Positions 21,979 through 35,480 of a DNA stretch of 64,000 nucleotides are shown here, piece by piece. The stretch's first letter is position 1, and each line of letters opens with the position of its first letter. The stretch is from Geosiphon pyriformis (Eukaryota; Glomeromycota; Glomeromycetes; Archaeosporales; Geosiphonaceae): NCBI GenBank assembly GCA_016748015.1, contig JAAOMT010000703.1, forward strand, positions 1,072,445 through 1,136,444. The letters are read 5' to 3'. A program made the position numbers and the translations under genes. The notes under the pieces are model-generated. The model made no database searches and was not told the DNA's origin. It saw only the letters and a program-made list of their open reading frames with translations.

Positions 21979-22800
21979 TGTTACAGTTCAAGAATTTAAT
22001 AGGAATTATAAATAATATAAATTAGCCAATCATAAAATAGCATAGCAACAATTTATAAAAAGAAAAAATAATAATTTACAAATAACAACAAGCACTATTA
22101 TACAATAGCAGCAAGCACTATTGTGCAAAAACAGCAAGCACTATTTCACAATAGCAGCAAACATTATTTAAAAATAATAGAAATAGAGTATTACAAGACA
22201 TTATTTTGTAAAACAATAATTATATATATATACAATAGTTTTTAATAATAAAAAATCAAACAGTTTCAACTTAAAACAACAAATATCTAAATAAAATCTT
22301 ATTCAAAAAAAATTAATAAAAATAATAAATTAAATTAACATCACAATTACAAGATTAACAATAAAATTTACATATTTTCTCTAGTGAATAAAACTATTAT
22401 TCCATCTTTAAACTCTTTAGAAGAATAATTCCTAATCAAAATTATTCACATGGTTACTAATTAAATTGAAAAAACTTTATTATATACTTAGGAAAATTAC
22501 AAAAAAACCATTAATATTCTGTGTTTCTAGATTAAAGAAACACATCAGACAATTGCAAGAATAGTCTTAAAAAAGACTCCAAACAGTAGATAAATTTCAG
22601 ATTAGCCTTTGAAAAGAAGTACACAATATACAAAAACAACTAAAATTAAAGAGAAAACTTACATCACAATATTAAAAGAAAACTTTTAGTATATTATTAT
22701 TAATATCTAACACATAAAATCGAGAAACTTACAAGAGACTTATTGTAATTAAAACAAAATATCAACAATTAAAATATACCAAAAAAACCTTTCTATAACA
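21979..22800 (+). repeat. Solo LTR, relative of the 5,249-5,868 LTR
   Basis: It runs TGTTACAGTTCAAG…TTCTATAACA with flanks ATAA (21,975-21,978) and ATGA (22,801-22,804), a 4-bp duplication differing by one G-to-A. U3 holds an array of AGCAAGCACTATT…CAATAGC units (about 22,085-22,175), then a TATATATATATACA box near 22,212. The central block matches the reverse complement of 5,400-5,560. It is inserted in LINE F ORF1. Confidence 0.85.
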
Positions 22801-23790
22801 ATGATACAAGTTTTCTTATCAGCTTTTTCTAATAAAGCACCTAGATCATGAGCAGTTGTTTTTATAGACAAAATAAACAATAGTACTTTAAAGCAATTCT
22901 TAGACATCTAAATATTTTGATTTTCTATAGTCTTGGCTATATGTACAGAATTTTTTCCAATCAAAAATAATTACTTTAATGCCAAATAATCAGCTTAACT
23001 CAATTTGGCAAATTTTACTACAGTCTAATGAATTGTAATCAAATTAATATTATCTTATTATACTTAGTTACTGCAGCAATAATTATTTTTTTAAGTATAT
23101 TTATAAAAATTTCTTTAATAATCATAGTCTGATCTAAATGTATTTGTTGTTTTTTGATATTATTGTTTATAATAATCTCTTTTTTTTAATTAATAATATA
23201 GTGTTCTTTATATTTTTTCTAATATAAATATTAATTAAATAATATTTTCAAATTTTGAAGAAGTAGTGATCTCCTTCCAAAATTATTAATTAATGCGACT
23301 AACTTTTTGATTGTCTGTATTTTAGTCATTGTTGATTTGTCTTCTATTGTTAACAGATTGATATTCAAAGCAAAGAATTTTTTAATAATTATTTCAACTC
23401 GAATTTTTACTATTTTAGGATCAATTTACCTTTTGTTAAGAAAAATATTAAGAGAAAAAAAAAGAGATCTTTTATTTTTATCTATTTTATAGTCAATAAT
23501 ACCAATAAAAAAACCACAATTCAAATCAGAATCAAATTTCTTAGCCTTAGAGATTGTTGTAGCTGAATTAAAAAGAGAACTACTATTAGTATCTATTAAT
23601 ATATTATTAACTTTACTGTTATTAGATTCATTATCTATATTCGAATATACACTATTATTAAAACCAAATTTAACCAAAAAAACTTTTTTTTTATTATCAG
23701 AGTATTTAATATTATTTACAGAAACTCTTCTTTTTTAAGAGAAAGTATCTTTAACAAAACCATAAAAAATTCTTTTGGATGTCTTTTTTT
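22801..23790 (-). pseudogene. LINE F ORF1, N-terminal part
   Basis: The minus strand from about 23,680 reads …FDSDLNCGFFIGIIDYKIDKNKR (83-residue open piece 23,677-23,426), then further down KKLVALINNFGRRSLLLQNLKI near 23,270, which corresponds to LFSKINSFGKASTLSKFAGI of LINE-2. After 22,950 it approaches the KKTCII block at the LTR. Collinear with ORF1 of LINE-2 but heavily decayed; the small plus-strand frame at 23,307-23,492 is not a gene. Confidence 0.5.
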
Positions 23791-24560
23791 TTAGACATAT
23801 TGTCATTTAAAGCAGCTTCTAAGTTTATTACAAAAAAATTATTAGTTTAAAAAATATTAAAAGTATTGTAACTAGAAAAAATAAAGACAAAAAAACATTT
23901 TTTTCAAAAAATTGCTCTTTAAAAAATTTTGAACATAGAAAGAAAAGAAATTTGGCAGACATTATTTTTATTATTAATATTAAAATTACAAAAGTTAAAA
24001 AAAGAAGTCATTATTTTGTTAATATTAATGTATTTTGCTTTAAATATATTAATACAAAAATCCAAAAACTTTTTATTTTTATTATAAATACTATATCTAA
24101 TATTTAAAAGATTTTTTTTAGTATTATCTAAGTTTATGTTTATGTTTTCAAATTAATTAATATTATATATAAGTAACTTAAACTCCAAATTTGTTTTATT
24201 ATCTAAATGTTTTATTTTGCTAATAGATACTTTTAACTTTTATACTAAATTATTATTAATAAAGCCAAAAACAATGTTTTATTAACTTTTTTTTGTTTAT
24301 AATATTATTAATAGTAACTATTAAAACAACAATAAAAAAGTTTATATTTAGCAAAATATTAAAAAAAAACAAGATTAATAAATTAAAAAGAACAAAAAAA
24401 ACTTTTTTTATCAAAATATACTTTTTGAAAAATTTTTGATGTACAAAAAAAAGAAATTTGTTTGAATTTTTTTGCTAAATTTGATAAATATCAATGAAAG
24501 GGATTTATTATTTCTTGACACATGAAAATGTAAATTTAATCAAACACAAAAAGATAAACT
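23791..24560. other. AT-rich stretch without recognisable gene
   Basis: Long A and T runs, no convincing frame. It probably holds the 5' part of LINE F and older repeat debris, but no block could be matched with confidence. It ends just before the 3' end of the uL2m gene. Confidence 0.5.
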
Positions 24561-24598
24561 GGTTATAAAGTCATCGAATTTTGGAAAGACAATATTTT

Positions 24599-25666
24599 CT
24601 ATCTTCTTTTTCTTGCCTTAACAACCCATTTGTTAGGTCTTTTTCTTGTTTTTCCACCCTTTGCCAACACACCCCATGGACTAACAGGATGTTTATTTCC
24701 TTTACTTTTCCCTCTGCCACCACCATGAGGATGATCAACAGAATTCATAGCAACACCTCGAACAGTTGGTCTTATTCCTAACCATCTAGATCGACCTGCT
24801 TTACCAAGCATTCTATGTTGATGATTTGGATTTGAGACTTCCCCAATGGTAGCACAACATTCAACATGTATTAATCTTATTTCCCCTGATTTAAGTTTGA
24901 CCTGAGCGTGACCTGTTTCTGCAGTTTTTACAACTGTAGCTGATGTTCCTGCGGCTCGAACTAAAATTCCAGGCCCTCTAGGTTTTAACCCAATACAATG
25001 TATCTGAGTGCCCACTGGTATCATTTTCAATGGTAAACAGTTTCCTTTTGCTAATCTAGCTAAACGTTGAAATGAAGGATCTTCTATTTCATCCGAATTA
25101 GATTCAGCAGTACCAGAAGCGGGTGAAGGCGTTATATATGATTGAACTGTGGAGCCTGGCAGTAGATCGTGTGGTGCAATAATATAAGAATATCCACCTG
25201 TTATTTTATTTTTTAAAAATGCGAGATGCCCTGACCGGTTTGGATCGTACTCAATACGTAAAACCTCTTGTGGTCCTGGTTCCAAACGTTTAAAGTCAAC
25301 GAGACGAATGCGGCGTTTATGTCCTCCACCTCGATGTCTCACTGTGATATGACCATGGTTATTACGACCACCAGTACCTCTTTTAGCTATGGTAAGTAGT
25401 CTGTGTGGCTTGCCTTTCCATAAACATTCAGTTACAGGACGACGAACCCAACGTAAACCTGGGGTTCGTGGTTTAAAAGTTTTGAAGCCTCCTTCTATTC
25501 TTACATATGGAGCAGTACTCTTACTTTTAGTCACATACGTTCGTGAAAGATTGAAATATAGGTTAAAGGGGACTTTTGTTTCACTAGAAACATTTCCTAT
25601 TAATTCTCCTAGAGACCGGTGAAAACATGCGAAAATATTTTTTGTAAAAGGTAAAATTAGAGGCAT
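24599..25666 (-). CDS. MRPL2: Mitochondrial large-subunit ribosomal protein uL2m
   Basis: Bacterial-type L2 of the mitochondrial ribosome. It binds 23S-like rRNA near the peptidyl-transferase centre and supports subunit joining. The 355 residues have a basic, Ser-rich N-terminal 45-50 residues fitting an import presequence, an OB-fold part with KRGTGGRNNHGHITVRHRGG (96-115) and HKRRIRLVDF, an SH3-like part from about 210, and the diagnostic C-terminal VDHPHGGGRGKSKGNKHP (310-327) with the conserved His. GKAGRSRWLGIRPTVRGVAMN is the bacterial/mitochondrial form, not the cytosolic one. A Ser/Glu-rich insert at about 180-200 is typical of longer fungal versions. The single exon contrasts with its ten-exon neighbour. 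The start Met is the first in frame after an upstream TAA. CpG is frequent, unlike the surrounding repeats. Confidence 0.97.
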   Translation of the reverse strand: MPLILPFTKNIFACFHRSLGELIGNVSSETKVPFNLYFNLSRTYVTKSKSTAPYVRIEGGFKTFKPRTPGLRWVRRPVTECLWKGKPHRLLTIAKRGTGGRNNHGHITVRHRGGGHKRRIRLVDFKRLEPGPQEVLRIEYDPNRSGHLAFLKNKITGGYSYIIAPHDLLPGSTVQSYITPSPASGTAESNSDEIEDPSFQRLARLAKGNCLPLKMIPVGTQIHCIGLKPRGPGILVRAAGTSATVVKTAETGHAQVKLKSGEIRLIHVECCATIGEVSNPNHQHRMLGKAGRSRWLGIRPTVRGVAMNSVDHPHGGGRGKSKGNKHPVSPWGVLAKGGKTRKRPNKWVVKARKRR

Positions 25667-25768
25667 TATAAGGCCATCACTAACAGAAATTAATAACTGG
25701 GATATTTACACAATTTTGAATTCCCGTACAATACATTGATCGCTGATGACTCTTCAACTTATTATACA
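25667..25768. promoter_or_regulatory. Shared divergent promoter region, 102 bp
   Basis: Only 102 bp separate the start codons of uL2m (minus) and DUS2 (plus). Both promoters and 5' leaders must fit here or overlap the neighbouring gene, which suggests one bidirectional promoter. No clear TATA box stands out; the AT-rich part is near 25,680-25,720. Transcription starts cannot be placed from sequence alone. Confidence 0.5.
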
Positions 25769-27538
<1,770 letters not shown>

Positions 27539-27594
27539 ATCAATATTTACAATCCGTGTATGAACTCTAACATTCATTGGGTATTATATTTCAA

Positions 27595-27600
27595 AATAAA
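27595..27600 (+). terminator. Candidate polyadenylation signal of DUS2
   Basis: AATAAA lies 56 nt after the DUS2 stop in a T-rich 3' flank. Position and sequence fit a fungal cleavage/polyadenylation signal, but in such AT-rich DNA chance matches are common. Confidence 0.4.
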
Positions 27601-27639
27601 TTTTTTGCATTTAAATGATTCTTTATTAATTTTTAATTT

Positions 27640-28240
27640 GTAAAACAACAAATATTTATGATTACATTATAGTTTTTTTGCTCATTATTATATTATTAAA
27701 TAAGTATTATTTAAATATAAAATTTTGTAATTTTTGAATATATTATTATTTTAAATAATAGTTATAAATAATATTACAAAATATATTAAATATACATAAA
27801 TAAAAATAAAAAATAAAAATAATTATTATTACAAAATACAAATATGTATCTTTAGATTATATGTTTTTAATTTTTCAAAGTTTTTAAATATTTTTTTGCT
27901 AACTTTAATAATTATTAATTTTAAAAGAATTTGTTTAACATTATATAAATTTTTAATAAATTTATTTATTATATTAGTATTAAAATTTTAAAGATAATAA
28001 AATATTAAATTTATTTAAATAACTTTAAACATTTGTATTATCTTAACATAATTATTTATAATATTTTTTTGTTTTATAACAAAATATAAATATTGTGCTC
28101 TTTTTAATTATTTTTTAAACAATATATAAAAAATAAGATATTTAGTTATTTGTTTCTTAACTTTTAAAAAAATATCATAATTAATTAATATTTTTTTATA
28201 CAGAAAAATTTAGTTTAATATTCAAAAAAATAATTCTTTT
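27640..28240. other. AT desert downstream of DUS2
   Basis: Nearly pure A/T, with no open frame and no recognised repeat. G and C are rare. By analogy with neighbouring regions this is probably a fully decayed transposon, but nothing in it proves that. Confidence 0.5.
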
Positions 28241-29384
28241 TTTTTTTTATTCATTTAATGAGTGAAGCCCAACCGCTTTTCTATTAGATTTTATTTTAAA
28301 GTTTTAAATTTAATATATTAGTAAAATCATACAAATTATTATTTACTATTAATATGTACTTAATAATATGATTAAAATTTTTAACATAAAAGATAATTTG
28401 AATTTTAATAATAAATATTTTTAATATAAATATACAAATTTATACTTGTTAATTAGAATAAAAAACTCTAATTAAAAAACTTTTAATATTGAAAATATTT
28501 TTTAATAAACCAGAATTATTGTTTATAAAAATTTTTTTTATATAAATTGTTATAATATATAAAAAAATTATAAATAAAACTGTTGTATTAATTATAAAAC
28601 TTAAATTTAAGATTTTTTGGTAAATTTTTATTAATATAAAAAATACAATAAATTAAATATATAATTTTATATATTTGTTTAATTACAGTATTAGTTATAA
28701 AATTTGTATTTATAATAAATATTAATAAGTTTATTATTATTGTTTTTTTGTATATTTTAAAATCTATTTATACAACTTAATTATTTTATTTAAAATAATA
28801 TTATAATATCTTAACCAAAAAACAATTTGTGTTATTAATATTTAAAATAAAAAAATAAATTAGTTTTTATTATTTAACTTAAATTTAACAATTTCTTAAT
28901 AATTATATAATTTGCAATCAAAAAATATTGTTAACAGATATAATATATTTACTTTTTTATTAAAATAAACTTTAAATTTATGAAAAATTACAGTTAAAAA
29001 CTTTTTTTGAATAATAATTAACAAATTTTTATTTTCAAAAAGAAGTTAAATTTTATTAAAAATATCTTTAAAAATATTTTAATATATTAAAACATAATAT
29101 TAAATATTAAAAAAATTATAAAAGTTATAAATAAAACATTTTATAAAAAGTTAATATTAGTATACTATTTACAATTTTAATGTTTTAATTTATGATTGTA
29201 ATGGTTATAAAAATTGATTTTTTTTATTTAATAATAATTATTAAATTTGTATTTGTAATTACAATATTTAATATAATTTTTAGAATATAACTTTAATTTT
29301 TTTTAGATAATACTAATTTTTTTTTGCTTATTATAGTTTTTTTATAATAAAAAAATATAATTAATTTTTTTTATTTTGTTTTAC
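28240..29384 (-). mobile_element. Decayed LINE 3' end followed by AT-rich sequence
   Basis: A T-run at about 28,232-28,247, then ATTCATTTAATGAGTGAAGCCCAACCGC, matches in orientation the 3' terminus of the minus-strand LINEs (ACGAGTGAAATCCAACTGC at about 51,155; CAAGTGAGATTTAAACGC at 29,385). Only some 30 bp after the tail are recognisable. The rest of the stretch is A/T with no frame, ending at the A-tail of the next LINE fragment (about 29,330-29,384). Confidence 0.45.
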
Positions 29385-29947
29385 AAGTGAGATTTAAACG
29401 CAATCTAGTATCATATATCATATAAGTAATCTAAACTAGATGCAAATTATGCTCTTTCTATATATAACCAGCTACTTAGACTGATCAGAACAACACTAAG
29501 TAACTATGTAAACTGAAACCATATTACTAATATCTGAAAAAAATAAGCAAGACTTATAAAAACCAAAACAAATACCAAATGTTTTAGCAACTTTAAACAA
29601 CTTGATGACACTAGCAGAAAGTCCTCAAAAAAGCCCAGAAATTGAGACAAGAGCCAAACTATTAAGTAGAATTAGTCTATTCTTTTCCATAAAAGCACAA
29701 TATTTAATACAAATCAACCAGATATTATTACTAGAAGTGAGACAAAAAGCACACAAAAATTCCACTATCTTTTGACTTGCAACTTTGGAATTATGGAAAA
29801 CAAAAACAGTCTCTTGAAGCCAACTCTTAAAAACAAAATTCTTACAAAGAGCTGTATATACAGAAACATCAAAAGCACAAGATAACAAAATCTAAAACAC
29901 ACAAAAAGAGGAGTAAAGAAAACCAGAAAACACCTCCAATAAGCTGC
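29385..29947 (-). mobile_element. LINE 3' fragment with ORF2 C-terminus
   Basis: The minus-strand 3' UTR starts at the tail near 29,385. The open piece 29,888-29,625 (87 residues) reads LSCAFDVSVYTALCKNFVFKSWLQETVFVFHNSK…FCLTSSNNIWLICIKYCAFMEK, collinear with the C-terminal tail of LINE-2 (LYTCTSDVVVSTALCKGFVFNKWYQ…). It is cut at 29,947 by LTR H, and its upstream continuation is not found after H in this window. Confidence 0.75.
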
Positions 29948-30857
29948 TGTTACAGGTAATTATTTGGAATCTCAAAGCAAATAACAAACCCATAATTTGG
30001 TGCTTAATAGCAGTTCTAGTTGGTATTTCTCTAAAAGAGCTATGAATCTGAAGATTTTCATATTTGAAGATTTTGTTGTGGAGTTTTTTGTATAATGAAC
30101 AAAGATTCAGTGGTGATTGTAGTAGTTTTTTGGAATTGCAATTCTGCCCAATTTTTTTCTCAGCTTGGTGGCCAAATTTATTCTGGCAGTTGTGCTCTTT
30201 TGGTAAACTATCTGATAATATATATATAATTTTATTCTTATTTCTGGTCTTTTACCAGGCTATCAATGATATCAATAATTCAGCATTTTAATCCTTTTAA
30301 TCAATTAGTACTCAACAAACAAAAAACAAGAAAATAAAAAAAATAAAATAAAAATAAAATAAAAAAAATAAAAAAAATAAGCCAAGACATTTGCAAGTTA
30401 GTATCTTGTCAATAGCCATAATTAAGAGCTATTGTTCCAGTATGGTTAAGTATCAATTACTATCAACATGAAGTGTTGATAGTGAAGAATAGATTGAGAT
30501 AGTAAAAAATTATTTATTGATATTTGGGTGTGGAAAGATTGCTTAGATCACTTTTAAACTGAGAGGTTTTTTTACATACTGATTCTACTTTTAATACTAC
30601 TGTTATATATACATAATTGAGATTCTTTAATTCCTCAATTCTTCATACCAGGAATCCTGAAATTCTTGGAATTCTGCAATTTTTTTTAAGAAGAATTCTG
30701 AAATTCTGGAATCCTGTAATTTTTTGTACGAGAATCCTAAAATTCCTGAAATCTTGCAATTCCTCTTGAGAGAAATCCTAGAATTCCACATTTACTATGT
30801 CTATCTCTAATTGGCTAATTTATGTGCTAATATACTTCCTATATTTTATGAGTAACA
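29948..30857 (-). repeat. LTR of gypsy fragment H
   Basis: The plus strand reads TGTTACAGG…ATGAGTAACA, the reverse of the family LTR. The U3 array of GAATTCC/GAATCC units lies at about 30,625-30,790 and the hairpin TACTATCAACA/TGTTGATAGT at about 30,459-30,485. Immediately after it on the plus strand (30,858 onward) comes the polypurine tract and post-integrase region in reverse, so it is the 3' LTR of a minus-strand element. Confidence 0.9.
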
Positions 30858-31180
30858 TTATTTTTTCCTTTTTAATATTGAGCTTTGTCGAGATTTCTTA
30901 ATTCTAATTTTCTGTCTTTGAGTATTTCTTGAACTTTTTTTTTTAGAATTACTTATGTTATCTTGTTCTGTAATTTTTCAAATTGGACATTGGTTATTTT
31001 TCCCATTTGGTTAACAGTAATAGTGTCTATTACGGGACTAAGTAAGATTTTTGGTCAGTCTTAAAATCTAGTATGTAATTAATAGATGACTCTTACTTGT
31101 GTTGTTAGATTGTTTTTTCCCACAAATTCCTCAAGTTGTTGTAGTATTGTTGTATTGAATAATTATTTTGTTTTATCCAT
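30858..31180 (-). pseudogene. Post-integrase region of gypsy fragment H
   Basis: On the minus strand this matches the last ~110 codons before the 3' LTR in elements A and E (…TQVILEKEVQ…, …GQNNL…LTTQAR, and the FLDNTILQQLEEFVGKN-like block). Element G is inserted, in the same direction, at 31,180/31,181 right after CCAT. The remainder of H is not found beyond G, so it was deleted or lies elsewhere. Confidence 0.7.
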
Positions 31181-31997
31181 TGTTACAGATGATTATTTGG
31201 AGTCTCAAAACAAATAACAAATCTGTAACTTGGTGCTTAGTTGGTATTCTAGTGTTAATATCTGAAGGTTTTGTTGATCTGAAGATTTTGTTGTAAAGTT
31301 TTTTGTATAATAGACAGAGATTTAATAGTTGTTTTCAGTAGTCTTCCAGAATTGCAATTCCCTCAAATTTCTTTCTCAATGTAGTGGCTAGTAATCTTTT
31401 TGGTAAGCTATCCTCAAATTTATAAGTATTCTATCCTTGTTTTATGGGTCTTTTACCAGTCCCTATAACATCTGTATCTTAATACTTAATCCTTAATCAA
31501 CTTAGTAAAATCAAAGAATAATAAAAAGAAATAAAAAAAAATAAAAAAAGATAAAGAAATAAACAAAAGCAATTGCAAGTTAGTATCCTGTCAATAGCCA
31601 TGATCAAGAGCTATTGTTTCAGTGTGGTTAAGTATCAATTACTATCAACATGAAGTATTGATAGTGGAGAGTGGATTGAGATAGTGAATAATTATTTATT
31701 AATATTTGTGAATGGAAGATTGTTTAAATCAGATCTAAGCTAGGAAGTCTCTAACTAAAAGATTTTGTTTTTTCTATCTCTAGCACTATTGCTATATATA
31801 CATAATTGAGATTCCTCAATTCCTCAATTCTTCACACCAGGAATCTTGGAATTCCTGGAATCCTACAATTCCTTTTGAGAGGAATCCTGAAATTTTGCAA
31901 TTTCTTGTATGAGAATCCTGAAATTTTATATTTACTATGGCTATTTCTGATTAGTTAATTTATATGCTAATATACTCCCTATGTTCTATAAGTAACA
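31181..31997 (-). repeat. 3' LTR of gypsy element G
   Basis: Plus strand TGTTACAGATG…TATAAGTAACA. It has the GAATTCC-type array at about 31,820-31,925 and the hairpin ACTATCAACA/TATTGATAGT near 31,640. It is followed on the plus strand by TTATTCTCTC, the reverse of the polypurine tract. Confidence 0.9.
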
Positions 31998-32770
31998 TTA
32001 TTCTCTCTTTTTTAATATTGAGCTCCATTGAGATCTCCTAAATTTCCTAACTCTAATTTGCTGTTTTTGAGTATTTTTTGAACTTCTTTTTCGAGAATTA
32101 CTTGAGTTATTTTGTTTTGTAATTCTTTAAATTGAGTGTTAATTATTTTTCCCATTTGGTTAACTGTGATAAAGTCTATTTCTGGATGAAATAAGATTTC
32201 TGGTCTGTCTTGAAATCTAGTATATAGCTAATAGATGGCTCTTGCTTGTGTAGTTAAATTGTTCTTTTCCACAAACTGTTCTAGTTGTTGCAATATTGTT
32301 GTGTCAAATAATTGCTTTGTTTTATCCATGTATAGATTTTGAATATTCAAGTGTCATCCCAAGTAGAAATAGCAAAAGTTTTTTGGAAATTCATGTATTC
32401 ACCATTTCCAAGTTTTTTTGGTCAACTCTTAATATATGGTGTTACTTGTTGGTTCTTCCATTGCTAATTTTATCTTCTAAACTATTTTGTCAATAGTGTT
32501 TTCTGTTTTTTTTTGACTTTTGTATTTGGGTAATTTTCTGGTATCTCAATATCGAATGGTTTGTTGATTGATAGTAATTTCTATATTCTGTTATTGAATT
32601 AGTTGGAAGAGTTGTTGTGCTAATAAGTGGATATTGTTAGTGATTTCCATTTTTCTGAAGTCTTTTGTTACATCTATTATGTTTTTATATACTCTTTTTA
32701 TTGTTTAATTTTACATGTTTGGTCCAATGATTATGATTGGTTTCAGATCTTATGGAAGCTTCTCTGGTTG
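31998..32770 (-). pseudogene. Post-integrase region of element G
   Basis: Reverse of the polypurine tract, then LDFxGAQ…, KEVQ, TQVILEKE, NQMGKIxN, FQDRPEILF, TTxARAIY, QLEQFVEKNNLT, DKTKQLFDTTILQQ and WxxQQ in decayed form. At the position where A and E have TGA (after IIIID-NN) this copy reads TAA. No open frame longer than about 60 codons survives. Confidence 0.6.
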
Positions 32771-32879
32771 GACTAGTATTTTCTGTACTCCTAATTGTAA
32801 AATATTACTGGTAAATAGTAACACTATATGGTAATATGGTTTCAGTCGATCACTATATGCTGTTTTGGCTAAGATTTTG

Positions 32880-33960
32880 TTGTCCCATCTTAATTTATAA
32901 GCTCTATTTCCAAGAATTTTTTCTATGTGAAATGATCTGTCCCATTTGGGGTCAAATTTTCTACTTTATTGTTTTTCTACTTTAGTATAATATAAAAGTA
33001 CTTTGTCTCCAATCTTGAATTTAACTAGTTTATCTGATAGTTGGTTATCATGTCTTTCTTTTTGTTTTTCTTGTGACTTTTAAATGTGATCAACTGCTCT
33101 TCACCATTTGTTTTCTAGTGTTTTTATCAAGTCATATGTTCTTCTTAGCAACATTTCCTGCAAATTGTCTTCAGTTATTGGTTCTGTTGAATAAGTATTG
33201 ACTTCTATTTTCACTGATAATATTGCTGTTCTACTATATACTAATTTAAATGGTGTTGCTTGTATAGTGTCTTGCTTTATTGTTTGATAAGTGAATAATA
33301 CTGATGGTATAAACAAATCTCATTTGTTCTGGTTTTTTTAACTGATCTTGGCAATTGCTTTATACAATGTTCTGTTAAATCTTTCAATTAACTCATTTGT
33401 TTGTGGGTAGTATGATAATGATAATGGTCTTTTTATCCCAAATCTTTGACTTAATTTTGTCAATGTTCTATTCACAAAGTGAGTTTCTTGATTTGATAAT
33501 AGTTCTTTTGGACATTCATGTTGACATATTAAATCTTGATGAACAAATTCGGCAACAGATTCTGCATCTGCCCTTTGAATGGCTTTTGCTTCTGGCCATT
33601 TGGTGAGATAGTTCATAGCTACTACAATATATCTGTTGCTTCTACTGGTGATTGTTAATAGTCTGACTAAGTTAATCCTGATACAATTAAATGATTATCT
33701 TATTTTGATTGGTTTTAATGGTTTATTGGGTTTTGTTCTTCCTCTTCTCTGACAAGCATCACAATTTTGAATGTATTAAATGATGTCTGAATACATTGAT
33801 GGCCAATAATATCTCTTTCTAGTTCTTTCTATGGTTGCTTCTTTATGAAAATGTTTTGCTGTTAGATTTGAGTGCATATTGTATAATATAGTTTTTCTTT
33901 CTGGTTTTGTGATTACTTTGAGTGGTTAATTTGGATCCTTTCTGTTTTTTCAATATAGTA
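32880..33960 (-). pseudogene. Integrase of element G
   Basis: The DDE integrase joins element cDNA to chromosomal DNA. On the minus strand: a CxxC-type zinc part (about 33,960-33,730; …IQNCDACQRRGRT); the core with MNYLTKWPEAKAIQRADAESVAEF (33,616-33,338), ECPKELLSNQETHFVNRTL, where the second catalytic Asp is Asn, and TNELIERFNRTL with Glu kept; then SVLFTYQTIKQDTIQATPFKLVYSRTAILSVKIEV (33,316-33,101) and a GPY/F-like module near 32,900. Stops at several positions. No chromodomain was seen. Confidence 0.8.
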
Positions 33961-34149
33961 TATTTTGGTGAGTAATAAAATATTTGAATTGTTGTTTTAT
34001 GCTGTTTTGTTCTGTTTAAAATAATTTCTTCTTAAACTGTTAAGTATTAATATAGTGCTGAAATTGTTGATATTTTTGTGTGTTCATTTTTTGTTATATT
34101 TTTGGGTTAGAATGTTCTTAGATTTGTCTTATTTACAACAAACCATTGG

Positions 34150-35480
34150 CATTTCTGTTTTTTTTCCTTTTTTATAATATACAGTATATTTGAATGATAA
34201 AAATTTTATTTTCCATCTGGCATGACAGTTATCTCCAAATTTTTGTTTCTGAATTAATGTCAATTCTTTGTAATCAGTATATATGTTGAATTTTTTTATC
34301 TTAAGTATTTTTTTTATTTTATGACTGTTTAATAGATAGCTAAGTATTTTAGTGCTAGTGTTTTATAGTTCTTTTTAGCTAAACTTAAATTTTGGCTGGC
34401 ATATACTATTGGGTGTTCTCTTCTATCTGGTTCTCTCTATGATAATACTGCTCCCAATGTTTGATCAGATATATTGGTAATAATAATGAATGGCTTGCTG
34501 TGATCTGGATAAATTAATACTGGTGCTTAAATAAGCTTTTTTCTTAAAGTATTGAAAGCTTTTTGTTGCTTTTTAATCCATTTGTATTTTATATTCTTGG
34601 CTTGAAACTGGTAGAGTGGTTGAGCTATTTTTAAAAAGTTCTGTATAAAGTGGTAGTAGTATCCAGTAAATTCCAAAAATGTCTGTAGTTCCATCAAGTT
34701 TGTTGGTATTAGAAAGTTTTTTACTATCTTAATCTTATCTGAATCTGTCTTAATATTATTTTTGCTTATAATATGTCTTAAAAACTTTAATTCTGTTTTG
34801 CCAAAAAAACACTTGGTTGTATTTAGTTTTAATCTTGCTCTTTTCAACTTTTCAAACACTTGCTGAAGATGATGCAAATAATCATCAAATGTTCTTGAAA
34901 ACACATTGGTGTTGTCCAAATATACAACTACTAATTTCTATAGTATTTTAGTATAAACAATTTTTATAAACTGTTGAAATATGGCTGGAGCATTAATTAA
35001 GCCAAATGGCATAATTTCAAGTTCAAAATTTTTTTTTCTGATAGTGAACACAATTTTTTTTTTGTTGGCTGAATTTATGGCTACTTGTCAATAACCACTA
35101 TCCAAGTTTAATGTAGAGAACCATTTTTTTCTCCTAAAAACATCAAATAATTCTTGAATTTATGAAGTTGGATAACTGTCTCCACAAATAATACTGTTGA
35201 GTTTTTTATAATCCACACAAAAGTGGATTTTTTTATTTTTCTTACAGACTAGTACCACTGGTGACAACCATAAACTCATTAATAATTAAATTAACCTATT
35301 GTTCAATATTCAATTGATTTTTTGTCAGATTATCTTATGGCTGGCTAATGATACTTGGTATGTTTATTGTTTAATTGGCATTATATCTCCAGTCTGAATT
35401 TGATATTGGATAATGTTGGTTTTGCCAAATTTATTTTTACTTGCAAAAATATTATTGAACTTGTTAAGCAATATTTTGAG
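34150..35480 (-). pseudogene. RT and RNase H of element G
   Basis: RT, about 35,480-34,600. The minus strand carries VFDYKKLN-type and LDSGYxQVA blocks with stops, FPFGLINAPAIF-like near 35,000, VVVYLDNTNVFSRTFDDYLHHLQQVF at 34,930 (YLDN in place of YLDD) and LKLNTTKCFFGKTELKFL (open piece 34,919-34,527). RNase H follows to about 34,180 with KYKWIKKQQKAFNTL, VLIYPDH, TLGAVL and KYLAIY. All are collinear with element E, frame-preserving but with stops. Confidence 0.75.

Larger units (their letters stand above)
16825..23790 (-). mobile_element. LINE F: decayed non-LTR retrotransposon with two solo LTRs inside
   Basis: On the minus strand the 3' UTR begins at about 16,825 (TAAGTAAAACTCAATTACTACTT matches the ends of the other copies). 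Then come the C-terminal tail (16,969-17,184), zinc finger region (17,380-17,604), RNase H (17,936-18,235), RT remnant (18,917-19,400), endonuclease (about 19,560-20,500) and ORF1 (21,352-21,978 and 22,801-23,790). LTRs at 20,502-21,351 and 21,979-22,800 split it. Domain order and direction are the same as LINE-2. Many stops throughout. Confidence 0.8.

Noticed and set aside
22085-22175. Regular repeats that could suggest a CRISPR array
   Set aside because: Units are adjacent and imperfect without unique spacers, and sit in the U3 of an LTR in a eukaryotic genome.
24581-24781. Plus-strand frame over the 3' end of uL2m, and a similar one at 25,389-25,622
   Set aside because: Shadows of the uL2m coding sequence.
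24599-25666. Bacterial contamination or endosymbiont L2 gene
   Set aside because: N-terminal presequence-like extension, Ser/Glu-rich insert and a head-to-head intron-rich eukaryotic neighbour fit a nuclear mitochondrial protein gene.
30064-30291. 75-residue plus-strand frame
   Set aside because: Inside LTR H.
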